From Cupriavidus basilensis (lineage in GTDB: Bacteria; Pseudomonadota; Gammaproteobacteria; Burkholderiales; Burkholderiaceae), in NCBI RefSeq assembly GCF_000876015.1, contig NZ_BBQM01000011.1, positions 248,001 through 312,000 on the forward strand: a DNA stretch of 64,000 nucleotides, given 5' to 3'. Shown in pieces: positions 1 to 7,732 of this stretch. How positions within the stretch are numbered: the first letter of the stretch is position 1; each line of letters begins with the position of its first letter. The notes below the pieces were generated by a model. It had not been told where the DNA came from and searched no databases. It saw nothing but the letters and a program-made list of their open reading frames with translations. A program made the translations under genes and the position numbers.

Positions 1-1
1 G

Positions 2-541
2 TTTGGAACACTCTATAAACATGTGCGATGCAATCTCTTTCATTCGCAGAGCGCTGACTCAATACTTCCATATTACCAAGTCGACGCGACAGCTGTTCAG
101 CACGCCTATGAAGCATTGCTTAGGGTATGGAGACACATTTCCGCGCACGCACTTGGGACTTCGAGTGGCGGAGGAGTTGTCACACATCAAGGCTTCCGGC
201 ACATGATGTCCAATGCGTTGGGTGCCAATGTGAAAGGTATTGTGACTCAAGTGGAGTTGCCTACGCGCAATGAGGGAGCCGCTTCTATTCCGATTGCTGT
301 CCAAGCACTGGATGAGTGTATCTATATTGGGGAGGTATCTGCGGGAATGGTGGCAGTTACCGCAAGTCAGCGGAGCCCTGCTAGTCTCCCAAAAATTCGC
401 TGCGCAGGGATCATGACCGAAACTTCGGCGCAGCTCTTTTGCGAAATTCCTGATGGTTTGGAAGTCGGTGATGTAGCCTATTTTCAAATGCATTTAGGCT
501 TCAGATTGGTGCAGGGCGGCATGCCAAAGACGGAGTTCTAG
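2..541 (+). CDS. hypothetical protein, possibly 5'-incomplete
   Basis: I do not recognise this protein. The frame is open right to the left edge of the window, so the true start may lie outside; the first internal candidate is a GTG at 23, giving 172 residues. No signal peptide or membrane segment is visible. The C-terminal half (from MMSNALGANVKG onward) looks like a compact beta-rich domain. Base composition is clearly lower in GC than the housekeeping genes further right, as for all genes up to about 4.5 kb. A short hairpin follows the stop codon. Function unknown; it could also be the end of a longer gene. Confidence 0.5.
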   Translation, partial: FGTLYKHVRCNLFHSQSADSILPYYQVDATAVQHAYEALLRVWRHISAHALGTSSGGGVVTHQGFRHMMSNALGANVKGIVTQVELPTRNEGAASIPIAVQALDECIYIGEVSAGMVAVTASQRSPASLPKIRCAGIMTETSAQLFCEIPDGLEVGDVAYFQMHLGFRLVQGGMPKTEF

Positions 542-549
542 TATGTTAA

Positions 550-567
550 GCGGACTAAGATGTCCGC
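550..567 (+). terminator. small hairpin after the first ORF
   Basis: A perfect 6-bp stem (GCGGAC / GTCCGC) with a 6-nt loop sits 9 nt after the stop codon at 541. There is no T-tract, so it is only terminator-like. Confidence 0.3.
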
Positions 568-650
568 CTCGTAGTGGTCGGGTTTTGTGGCGGAATTGCA
601 GAGCTTTGGAAAGCGATCTATAGATTTATTCCAGCTCAGGGATTTTTATT

Positions 651-1283
651 GTGGAAGCGAAGAAGACCGATCTGAGTAAGCTGAGCCTAGAGGACTTGCG
701 ATTGGAATGGGAGGCCATTCGGAGGGGGACGCCTCTTGGGACACTTTTTGTGATAGTGTCAAAAATTGTTGCGGTAATTGTATTTGTCATTGGTGTTCCA
801 ATCGGAGTCAAGAAAATTTTCTTTGAGGGCTCTGATGTTGCCTCGCGTGGACCAGGCAATATTTCAGCAACCGCTGGTACTCCTTCGCCTGCTTCCGGAG
901 CTGAGTCAGACAAGGCGGCGGTGAGTTCGGAAATTAAGAAAAGAGATGAATCGATTTCATTGCAAGCTGAAAAAATAAAAGATCTTCAAGGGAAAGTGGA
1001 TACCCTTGCAGAGCAGCTAAATAGGCGTCCAGATGGATACCGATGTATGATCTATGATGGCGATTTAAACAAGTTGCGTGTAAAGAAGGATGAGGTCGAG
1101 CAGTATATTCAAACGCTTCTTCGGCCGCCGCAAACAAGGGAGCAAGCCGCTGCAGGGGTCTACTACACAGTTGAGGAGCTGGATGTCTTCGCAAAGCAAG
1201 CTGCCGAATATAGGAAGCAGGCCAGCGATATCCAAGAGCAGATAAAGGGTGTTGAATCTAATAGAGCACAATGCAAGTCGTAA
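651..1283 (+). CDS. hypothetical membrane-anchored coiled-coil protein
   Basis: This 210-residue protein of unknown function starts at a GTG. Its layout is readable: a short charged N-terminus, one hydrophobic segment at about residues 30-54 (LFVIVSKIVAVIVFVIGVPIGV), a Gly/Ser/Ala-rich linker to about 88, then a long polar helical region with heptad character (about 95-135) and a second helical stretch ending in a lone Cys. That suggests a bitopic inner-membrane protein with a soluble coiled-coil domain. Low GC and the lack of recognisable neighbours fit acquired DNA. Not the same as the phage spanin or Rz families as far as I can see. Confidence 0.5.
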   Translation: MEAKKTDLSKLSLEDLRLEWEAIRRGTPLGTLFVIVSKIVAVIVFVIGVPIGVKKIFFEGSDVASRGPGNISATAGTPSPASGAESDKAAVSSEIKKRDESISLQAEKIKDLQGKVDTLAEQLNRRPDGYRCMIYDGDLNKLRVKKDEVEQYIQTLLRPPQTREQAAAGVYYTVEELDVFAKQAAEYRKQASDIQEQIKGVESNRAQCKS

Positions 1284-1500
1284 TCTGCTATAAGGATCTC
1301 GGGTGTGAGTGAGGCGTAGTGACCCTCTGAAGTTCTAGGATATCTTTGGCGGGTGGTCGTCTGTATAACAAGAACGGGGTGAGTGTTTGAAATGATTGGC
1401 CAGTCAAGCGGCGTCGCATCGGTAGTAAGTGGATTTCTAGCGTGGATAGTCCGTGAGCACTGCATGCGAAATCCAGAGGCCGTCCAAAGGCCAGGGACAG

Positions 1501-1935
1501 ATGGAGCCTGGGGCGCCGACCCTAGCGGATGCGGGCCGGATGTTCTCTGCATACGGGGTTGATTTCAGTGTGGCGGAGCTGCGGTACATCGCACGCCATC
1601 CGGAAGCTCGGCGTCTGGCATGAAATGTCGAGGCTGGCCGGGCCTATATAGAGTTTGAAGAAGCGAATGGGTTTGTGGCGGAGACGGCATTTGTTCCACC
1701 CTCGCCGGAGTCCATTAAAGATGCAGTGGGTCCAGTGATTGCGACCGTAGTCTGTTTGATTCTGGTGCTCATGGCGTTGCTTACTGGCAACTACAAGCTG
1801 ACCGGTATTCTTGGTGCCGTAACTGCCGTATCGCTAATGGTTGCGTTACTTGAGTTCGCAGATATGCGAAACCGTCATCGTGCGCGTAGGGCGATCGAGC
1901 TTTGTGTCAGCGAGCCGCACGGGTTGAGTGTTTAG
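1501..1935 (+). pseudogene. two-TM membrane protein gene interrupted by an in-frame TGA
   Basis: One reading frame runs from ATG 1501 to TAG at 1933-1935, broken only by TGA at 1621-1623. Before the stop it encodes MEPGAPTLADAGRMFSAYG... ending HPEARRLA. After it comes NVEAGRAYIEFEEANGFVAET, then two hydrophobic segments (about VIATVVCLILVLMALL and ILGAVTAVSLMVALLEFA) and a basic tail. The continuity of protein-like sequence on both sides suggests a Trp codon (TGG) mutated to TGA. The 3' part could still be translated from GTG 1675 as an 86-residue two-TM protein. Function unknown. The alternative is that only the 1675-1935 ORF is a real gene. Confidence 0.4.
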
Positions 1936-2106
1936 GTCACTTCAAGCCGGCGATCCTTCGAGACCATGCTTATAAAAAAGGGGGGGCAGACCTCAAAGCC
2001 GGTTTGATGCTGATGGACTATGCATCCCTCCCTGCGAAGTCTAGAATTCTGACGCCCTTGTAGGTTTTCCATCAGAATTGATGACCTCAGATAAATCATC
2101 TCGTCT

Positions 2107-2979
2107 ATGCTGCAGAAATTCTTCGCCTATCTGAATATCGACAATCCTATAGTGGCTTGGGAAGTCGCCATTGGGCGGCTACGATCGGTAGGTGACAAAG
2201 GCCCCGATGATCATCCCGATCTCATCAGTATTTTTTTGGCCAGTAAGTTGCGCGATTCGTTTGTCCTCAATCGTCCAAGATGGTTCAAGCGTGAACTGGC
2301 ACTGGAGAAGGCTCGCATCGAGCACCATCCGCATGCAGTATCCAGACTTCGTGGCGTGTACATGTTCACCTCCAAGGAGGACGCGCTGCGTGCCGTCGCT
2401 GAATGGCGTATTCCTGGCTGGAGATCAGACTACATATCCGAAGTCAATTTTTCGGCAGAACAACTAACCATCGTGGACACGGAATGGATCACCGAAGACC
2501 TTTTCTCTCCTGATACAGGCTGGATGGATAGCTACTGGTCGGGTAAGGCGAAGCGTAAAGATCCTCTCATGGAGGTTCTGGGAATTGGTATCGGTCAGAT
2601 TCAAAATCGAGCTTTGCGCGAGCAGGCCTATCACGCGGCTGTGCAGAACTGGCCGGGGTCGAAGGATATGCTGCAAAGGGCGATCTACGGATTCTGTGAA
2701 GCCCAGATGGACGCGATTGCCCAGATTCGCGCCACTATGACATCCGTGGGAGACCAGCTTGTCTTGGACCATTGGATATATATGGACGATTTCCGAGGGG
2801 TAAATGATCAACTACGGAAGGTCATACTAGCTGCCCAAGCGCGTGGCGACTTCCCCACCGCCCCTCCTGCAACAGAGCAGTACACTCCTGATTTAACGGA
2901 CAAGCGAATGGAGATCGCCATACCGGATCTCCAACGACTGCTGCAGGAGGCTGGCTGCTATAGCAAATCAGATGTCTGA
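2107..2979 (+). CDS. hypothetical protein (290 aa)
   Basis: I do not recognise the family. The protein is soluble, without a signal peptide or membrane segment. Notable stretches are a basic segment near residue 60 (PRWFKRELALEKAR), RGVYMFTSKEDALRAVAEW near residue 82, and a helical C-terminal half rich in aromatic residues. The LRGVYMF...EDA pattern faintly recalls small ADP-ribosyltransferase-like or DUF2441-type proteins, but I see no convincing catalytic triad and do not assign it. No good Shine-Dalgarno precedes the ATG. It stands alone between an interrupted gene and a regulator remnant in low-GC accessory DNA. Confidence 0.45.
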   Translation: MLQKFFAYLNIDNPIVAWEVAIGRLRSVGDKGPDDHPDLISIFLASKLRDSFVLNRPRWFKRELALEKARIEHHPHAVSRLRGVYMFTSKEDALRAVAEWRIPGWRSDYISEVNFSAEQLTIVDTEWITEDLFSPDTGWMDSYWSGKAKRKDPLMEVLGIGIGQIQNRALREQAYHAAVQNWPGSKDMLQRAIYGFCEAQMDAIAQIRATMTSVGDQLVLDHWIYMDDFRGVNDQLRKVILAAQARGDFPTAPPATEQYTPDLTDKRMEIAIPDLQRLLQEAGCYSKSDV

Positions 2980-3116
2980 ATACTTGTTGGGGCTACGGTT
3001 GCTCGGGACAGCGCAAGTTGCTTTGCGACCGGGACAGACCGAACAGATCACGATTCGGTTTCGGTGCTAAGTCAGTGCTCTCTCGGAAATAGCAACGTCG
3101 TAGCGCGGGCGTAGCC

Positions 3117-3311
3117 GTGCCGTCTATCGTTCGGCTCGCGGAATTGGCCGAGATTTTCGACTGTGGCATGGAGGAACTGCTGACCGACGCCTCAAATCGG
3201 GAGGTTGACCAAGTCCGGAAGATCCTGGAGTTGCTTGAAGGCTTGTCGGACGAGAAGCGCGAGATGCTGATGGGCGTGATCCGCCAACTGGTCTCCGGGC
3301 TCTCGAAATAG
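3117..3311 (+). pseudogene. C-terminal remnant of an Xre-type regulator
   Basis: The 64-residue translation from GTG 3117 begins PSIVRLAELAEIFDCGMEELL and ends LLEGLSDEKREMLMGVIRQLVSGL. This is the normal end of Cro/C1-type HTH regulators: the last recognition-domain helix (VRLAELFDCxxEELL) followed by a short helical dimerisation tail. The first four helices of the HTH are missing; upstream the frame runs only to a TAG at 3090-3092. I therefore read it as a 5'-truncated regulator. It ends 4 nt before the truncated glycosylase gene. Confidence 0.5.
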
Positions 3312-3315
3312 TAAG

Positions 3316-3759
3316 ATGCCCGGCTCGCGGTCAGGGTGTCAAATTGACCAAAAACCCAATCAGTTCTGGCGTCTGGTCGGCGATATTACGGGCGAGGATC
3401 TCGTCGCGATGGGATACGCCGAGCGACTGCAAACGCTGCTGGCCCACAACATTGGCTTATGGGATGTGGTGGCGGAAGCGAAGCGCGATGGGAGCCTGGA
3501 CAGCAACATCCGTGATCATGCCGGCAATGATCTTGCGGGTTTGATCGAATCGCTACCGAATCTGACAGTGATTGCGTTCAATGGCGGTACCGCTGAACGT
3601 ATTGGATTGAAGGCCCTTGGGCGGGCCGCCGGCGGTCATCACCTTGTCAGGTTGCCTTCCAGTAGCCCGGCTCATACCCTGCCCTACGCGGAAAAATTGC
3701 GTGCCTGGCAGGCGTTGCGAAGGTGGCTAGGGGACTGGGCCGACGCCAATAGTGACTGA
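3316..3759 (+). pseudogene. hypoxanthine-DNA glycosylase (UDG family 6), N-terminally truncated
   Basis: From about residue 15 the protein matches the DNA-deoxyinosine/uracil glycosylase family of the UDG superfamily: NQFWRLVGDITGEDL, then NIGLWDVVAEAKRDGSLDSNI, then NDLAGLI, FNGGTAER, and the second active-site motif RLPSSSPAH, followed by a helical tail. Family members normally begin with a beta-strand and a GSLPG...QYYAHP segment before NQFW. Here it is replaced by a short degenerate stretch (MPGSRSGCQIDQKP), so the first active-site motif is missing. At 147 residues it is shorter than usual. It is probably an inactive deletion remnant, like the adjacent regulator fragment, although it remains an open frame. 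Confidence 0.6.
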
Positions 3760-3885
3760 CTCTTGCCGCATTCGCTTCTGGAGCGGGCTGTCGGCCGCCA
3801 ATAACTGGCTGACCACGGAAGCGCGAGGTCGGTCTGAAGAACATCGGCCTTGGTCGAATGCCGAAACTCCGTAGCCGACCCTCGG

Positions 3886-4257
3886 CTAATGCTCAAGCAT
3901 CGCGCCCAAGTCGAGTTCGTCGGCAACTTTCTTTAATCGCTTGTCGCGAGTCCAGATGGTGACGCCGGGATGCAGACGTGCGGATGCCAGCAGTGATATA
4001 TCGACATATCCGATCCCACGATTGAATAACCCTTCTCGTTCGATCAAATAGAACGTCTCTTCCGGCGTTGCAGTCGGTGCCCGGGGCAGATCGAGTAAAG
4101 CACCGAGCACAACGTCTCGGTTGCGTAGACTGCCCAGCGATATCTCTCCAATCACGAATGAATGAACCAGGACACGCTCCTCGGCAAGCAAACTAACCAG
4201 CAAAGGGTCGGACGCGCTAATGTGGTCTATCCAGACTGACGTGTCGACAAGGATCAT
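3886..4257 (-). CDS. vapC: VapC-type PIN-domain ribonuclease toxin
   Basis: The 123-residue protein is a typical PIN domain. The metal-binding acidic residues are visible: D5 (ILVDTSVWIDH), E39 (IGEISLGSL), D86 (GYVDISLLASA) and D105 (TRDKRLKKVADEL). VapC toxins are Mg-dependent endoribonucleases that cut tRNA or rRNA and are neutralised by a co-encoded antitoxin. The start codon overlaps the end of the antitoxin gene by 4 nt (ATGA), the usual translational coupling. Length and all four acidic residues are intact, so it should be functional. Confidence 0.9.
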   Translation of the reverse strand: MILVDTSVWIDHISASDPLLVSLLAEERVLVHSFVIGEISLGSLRNRDVVLGALLDLPRAPTATPEETFYLIEREGLFNRGIGYVDISLLASARLHPGVTIWTRDKRLKKVADELDLGAMLEH

Positions 4258-4451
4258 TCGACGTCCTGCCGGCGACGCGGCGCCCCCTGTATGCCGGGTT
4301 GACTACCACCAAGGTTCGCGAGCCGCCTCCCGGCCTCACGTTGGATCAATGCTTTGAGAGCTTCACGCACCAGCGCCGACTTTTCCTCCAAACCCGTATA
4401 GGCCTGAGCCTTGGCGATCAATTCGTCATCGAGAGCGATGGTAGTACGCAT
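4254..4451 (-). CDS. vapB: VapB-type antitoxin (ribbon-helix-helix)
   Basis: The product starts MRTTIALDDELIAKAQAYTG and continues with SALVREALKALIQREAGRRLANLGG, the standard VapB layout: an N-terminal DNA-binding ribbon-helix-helix domain and a C-terminal tail that wraps around VapC. I chose ATG 4451 because GGAG lies 6 nt upstream on the minus strand and family members start at this MRTT; a GTG at 4475 would add 8 residues without support. It overlaps vapC by 4 nt. VapB normally represses its own operon as a VapBC complex; the inverted repeat just upstream is a candidate site. Confidence 0.88.
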   Translation of the reverse strand: MRTTIALDDELIAKAQAYTGLEEKSALVREALKALIQREAGRRLANLGGSQPGIQGAPRRRQDVE

Positions 4452-4483
4452 GGACGGCTCCACAAGTTGGCGCACCTATAATA

Positions 4484-4497
4484 GCATCGTTTGATGC
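4484..4497. promoter_or_regulatory. inverted repeat upstream of vapBC
   Basis: Perfect 5-bp arms GCATC / GATGC around GTTT lie 33 nt upstream of the vapB start, next to an AT-rich TATTAT box on the minus strand. The position suits a VapBC autoregulatory operator, but the repeat is short. Confidence 0.35.
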
Positions 4498-4577
4498 CTT
4501 TTTTCGTGCCAGTGCGTCGGTTGAAGCCAACTGTGGGCACTCCGTGGCCGCCTGCGTCATGTCAGGCTCCATGCGCG

Positions 4578-5267
4578 TTACTCCGATGCGCTCCGGGAAA
4601 CCAGTTCCAGGGTTGTAGCCGAGGGTTCCACTTTGGCAACGGCTTCGAGGGTGTCGATGACGTTCGACAAGCTATGTGCGGGCTCCCAGAATCGGTTGGT
4701 CGCCTTCGTATCTGTGGCGGCTTCCCAGGTGGCCCAGATTGCACTTCCGTAGATGCCCAGCAGCGACAGTCGCTGATGCAGCACCGATTCGGGTAGATGT
4801 GGCAGAAGTGCCGCCAAGTGCTCCAGGCATCGACGGTAGCCGATATTCCACTGGTCGCCGACGACGTCGCGCAGCAACTCCCGATCGGTGAGCTGCACAT
4901 TCGCAATCATGCGGATGTAGGTGTACTGGCCGGTCTGCTTCCCCAGTTCCAGCAGCGGGATGGCCAACGCTTCGATCATCGATCGGACCGTGATCGTATC
5001 TGCCTCTTCCATTTCGTCGAGCATGGCCTGCCGACGCTCATCTATGAGCTTGGCGCCATCGAGTACGAGCTCTTTCAACAGATCTCTCTTCGTGCCGAAG
5101 TGATAGTGAATGGCGGCCCCATTGCGCTGGCCGGCGGCTGAGACGATGTCCTGCACCGTAACGCCCTCCACGCCTCGCTGCGCGAAGAGCCGCTGCGCGG
5201 CGTGCTTGATCTTGTCCCTGGTTTCGTTTCCGTCCGATCTGAGGGTTTTCACCAATGCTTTCTCCAT
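4578..5267 (-). CDS. TetR/AcrR family transcriptional regulator
   Basis: The 229-residue protein has the TetR N-terminal helix-turn-helix at about residues 15-62 (IKHAAQRLFAQRGVEGVTVQDIVSAAGQRNGAAIHYHFGTKRDLLKEL), followed by an all-helical ligand-binding domain. TetR repressors usually dissociate from DNA on binding a small molecule. It is transcribed divergently from the hydroxylase-esterase fusion gene across a 58-bp AT-rich gap, so that gene is the probable target and its substrate or product the probable inducer. The inference rests on position only. Confidence 0.85.
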   Translation of the reverse strand: MEKALVKTLRSDGNETRDKIKHAAQRLFAQRGVEGVTVQDIVSAAGQRNGAAIHYHFGTKRDLLKELVLDGAKLIDERRQAMLDEMEEADTITVRSMIEALAIPLLELGKQTGQYTYIRMIANVQLTDRELLRDVVGDQWNIGYRRCLEHLAALLPHLPESVLHQRLSLLGIYGSAIWATWEAATDTKATNRFWEPAHSLSNVIDTLEAVAKVEPSATTLELVSRSASE

Positions 5268-5325
5268 CTAAGCGAACTATATTAATTAAAACAAATTGCT
5301 TAACTAAACACAACGGAGACAACTC
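5268..5325. promoter_or_regulatory. divergent promoter/operator region, tetR versus monooxygenase
   Basis: The 58-bp gap is strikingly AT-rich against its surroundings and contains the 8-bp palindrome TTAATTAA plus a related TTAACTAA further right. It must hold both promoters. GGAG lies 7 nt before the ATG at 5326. TetR operator not defined. Confidence 0.5.
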
Positions 5326-7461
5326 ATGCGGGTGGTGATTGTAGGCGCAGGTATAGGTGGGCTTTGTGCTGCATTGGCCCTACGGCATCATGGGGTCGAG
5401 GCAATTGTCGTTGAGCAGGCCGACCGGCTCACGGAGGTAGGCGCGGGTATTCAAATTGCCAGCAACGGCGCTCTGTTACTCCGCGAACTCGGTGTGGAGC
5501 GTCATCTTGCGGAGGTTGCCACTCAGCCTGACGCATTCGACTACCGGGATCTGATGACCGGAAGGCGGCTGTACTACGCGCCGCTGGGCGCCGAGGCGGC
5601 GCGGCGTTACGGCGCACCAATGTACAACGTTCATAGAGCTGACCTGATCGAACTTCTGGCGCGTAGCCTTCCACAGGATACCGTCCGCCTGGGAGTCAAG
5701 ATTGCCCGGATTGGTCAGACCGGGGATCTTGCTTGGGTCGAAGACATAAATGGCGTCCGCCACGAGGGCGATGTCGTTGTCGGCGCCGACGGAATTCACT
5801 CTGTGGTCAGAGCGGCATTGCGTGGGCCGGAGCAGACGCAGTTTGCCAACATCCTGATGTGGCGTGCATTGATTCCTGCCGCCCGGCTCGAAGGACTCTC
5901 GCTCCCCGTGCGCGGCAATAACTGGTTCGGCCCGGGTCGCACAGTAATCTCATACTGGGTTCGAAAGGATCTTTACAGCGTGCTGGCCTCGGTGCCCGCA
6001 CATGAGGTCCATCGGGAAAGCTGGTCTACCAGTGGCGACGTGGAAGAACTCCGCCGGTCTTTTGAGGGCGCCGAACCCACTGTGCAGGCGCTACTCAAGC
6101 AAGTGGATTCCAGCTTCATCACCGGAATGTACTATCGCGACCCGATTGAAAGCTGGACATCCGGACGAATAACGCTTCTCGGTGACGCCGCGCACGCGAT
6201 GGTCCCGTTCTTGGCCCAGGGGGCGTGTCAGTCCATCGAGGATGCCTGGACGCTGGCTGCGACGCTGGCAAAATCGGACGGCCTGACGCTGCCTCAGAAG
6301 CTCGTTGAATATGAGGGACGCCGCCGGCCTCGGACAACTCGCGTGCAGGCCGGAGCGCGTGCAATCGTGAAGATGGTTCACGAGTCCGATCCTGTGCGGA
6401 TCAAGGAGCGAAACGGTCGCTGGAAGGGAATGGCTCGAATCGATCCGCTTGCGCAAGCGTCATGGGCTTTTGTCTGGGCGCATGATGAAAGAGAGGCGAC
6501 CGGCAAGCCGGTGGGAGAGGTCATCGGGCTGGCCAACGCCAGGGAAGGGAAGCGAATGAAGCGTCCCGAGAGTCAGCGTGCGTTCGATATCTGGAAGAGC
6601 GCATTTGCCCAGGAAGACGTAGCCCGCGGCCACGATGGCATGCGCGAAGCCTATGATCGAATGCTCGGGAAGAACTTCCCCGTCCCGCGCGAAGTGGCAG
6701 CCAGGGAAGTTGACCTTGACGGTGTGCGGGCACTGAACGTGACGGCGGAAGGAGCGAATGTCGACTGCCCGGTAGTGCTGCACTTTCATGGCGGAGCCTA
6801 TGTACTTGGATCGGCACGGGGTTCGCTGGAGTACGCCAGCCGGTTGGCCGATGCGGTCCGGGGGCAAACGTACTCTGTCGACTATCGTCTGGCACCCGAG
6901 CATCCCTATCCCGCGGCGATCGACGACGCCGTGCAGGCCTATCGGGGGCTGCTTGCGTCGGGCGTTTCCGCGAAAAGAATCGTGCTGAGCGGCGAGTCGG
7001 CCGGTGGCGGACTCGCGCTGGCATTGGCGATGGCCATCCGCGGCGCCGGCCTTCCTGCGCCGGCCGGCGTCTTTGCCGTGTGTGCGTTCACGGATTTGAC
7101 GCTCAGCGGCCCCTCCGTGCCGGCGTATTCGGGCTCCGACCCCGCCGCGCACCGGGATAGCCTCGCCTTGCTCGGCGCTTCCTACTTTCAGTCTCATGAG
7201 CCGACCGACCCGATGGTGTCACCGCTGTTCGGCAGCCCATCGGGCCTGCCGCCACTATTCTTGGCTGCGGCGAAGGAAGAAGTATTGCTGAGCGATACGA
7301 CTCGCTTTGCCGAGAAGGCAGCTCAGGAGGATGTCGACATCACGCTGCGGTTGGTGGAAGACTCGGTGCACGTTTTCACCCTGTTTCCGTTCCTCCCCGA
7401 AGCCAAGGAAGTTGTCGGCGAATTTGGCGCCTGGGCGCGGCAAGTAACGGCGCGTCCGTAG
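5326..7461 (+). CDS. FAD-dependent aromatic hydroxylase fused to an HSL-type esterase
   Basis: A single 711-residue chain joins two full enzymes. Residues 1 to about 395 are a class A flavoprotein monooxygenase (salicylate / 3-hydroxybenzoate hydroxylase type): GAGIGG at 7-12, GADG at 153-156 and GDAAHAM at 286-292. Residues about 413-711 are a hormone-sensitive-lipase-type alpha/beta hydrolase: oxyanion-hole HGG at 488-490, nucleophile Ser558 in GESAGG, and His682 in VHVF. The acid position carries Glu (KEEVLL, 650-655) where Asp is usual. Such a chain could hydrolyse an ester or lactone and hydroxylate the released acid, or the reverse; this is inference. Neither half alone is unusual; the fusion is. 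No frameshift is needed. Cytoplasmic, probably controlled by the divergent TetR. Confidence 0.85.
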   Translation: MRVVIVGAGIGGLCAALALRHHGVEAIVVEQADRLTEVGAGIQIASNGALLLRELGVERHLAEVATQPDAFDYRDLMTGRRLYYAPLGAEAARRYGAPMYNVHRADLIELLARSLPQDTVRLGVKIARIGQTGDLAWVEDINGVRHEGDVVVGADGIHSVVRAALRGPEQTQFANILMWRALIPAARLEGLSLPVRGNNWFGPGRTVISYWVRKDLYSVLASVPAHEVHRESWSTSGDVEELRRSFEGAEPTVQALLKQVDSSFITGMYYRDPIESWTSGRITLLGDAAHAMVPFLAQGACQSIEDAWTLAATLAKSDGLTLPQKLVEYEGRRRPRTTRVQAGARAIVKMVHESDPVRIKERNGRWKGMARIDPLAQASWAFVWAHDEREATGKPVGEVIGLANAREGKRMKRPESQRAFDIWKSAFAQEDVARGHDGMREAYDRMLGKNFPVPREVAAREVDLDGVRALNVTAEGANVDCPVVLHFHGGAYVLGSARGSLEYASRLADAVRGQTYSVDYRLAPEHPYPAAIDDAVQAYRGLLASGVSAKRIVLSGESAGGGLALALAMAIRGAGLPAPAGVFAVCAFTDLTLSGPSVPAYSGSDPAAHRDSLALLGASYFQSHEPTDPMVSPLFGSPSGLPPLFLAAAKEEVLLSDTTRFAEKAAQEDVDITLRLVEDSVHVFTLFPFLPEAKEVVGEFGAWARQVTARP

Positions 7462-7478
7462 TTCGGAATATCGGGCGG

Positions 7479-7502
7479 GCGGTGTGCTTTCACGCACACC
7501 GC
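7479..7502 (+). terminator. hairpin after the fusion gene
   Basis: A perfect 9-bp stem (GCGGTGTGC / GCACACCGC, 6-nt loop) lies 17 nt after the stop. No T-tract follows, so termination is plausible but unproven. Confidence 0.4.
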
Positions 7503-7732
7503 ATACAAGGCCGACGAACCATGACGGCGCTCGGCCTCCGGTGATCTGGATGCTTCGCCAGGGTCGACAATTCACGAACTTCCTCCAGCAAAGCCGTGGG
7601 TTACACGCAGCAATCCCTCTGTCTTTGGGAATTGCCTGCGCTCCGGTCTTCGGGGCGCTCGGAAAACAGGTGGACGTATCCGATCTAGAGAGTGGTATGA
7701 CCGGCCGGCCGGGCCGGCCTGACCGGCCTTTC

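Noticed and set aside
1392..1562. 56-codon ORF (MIGQSSGVASVVSGFLAWIV...) overlapping the interrupted gene
   Set aside because: It has no clear ribosome-binding site, and its 3' half overlaps the better protein-like frame starting at 1501.
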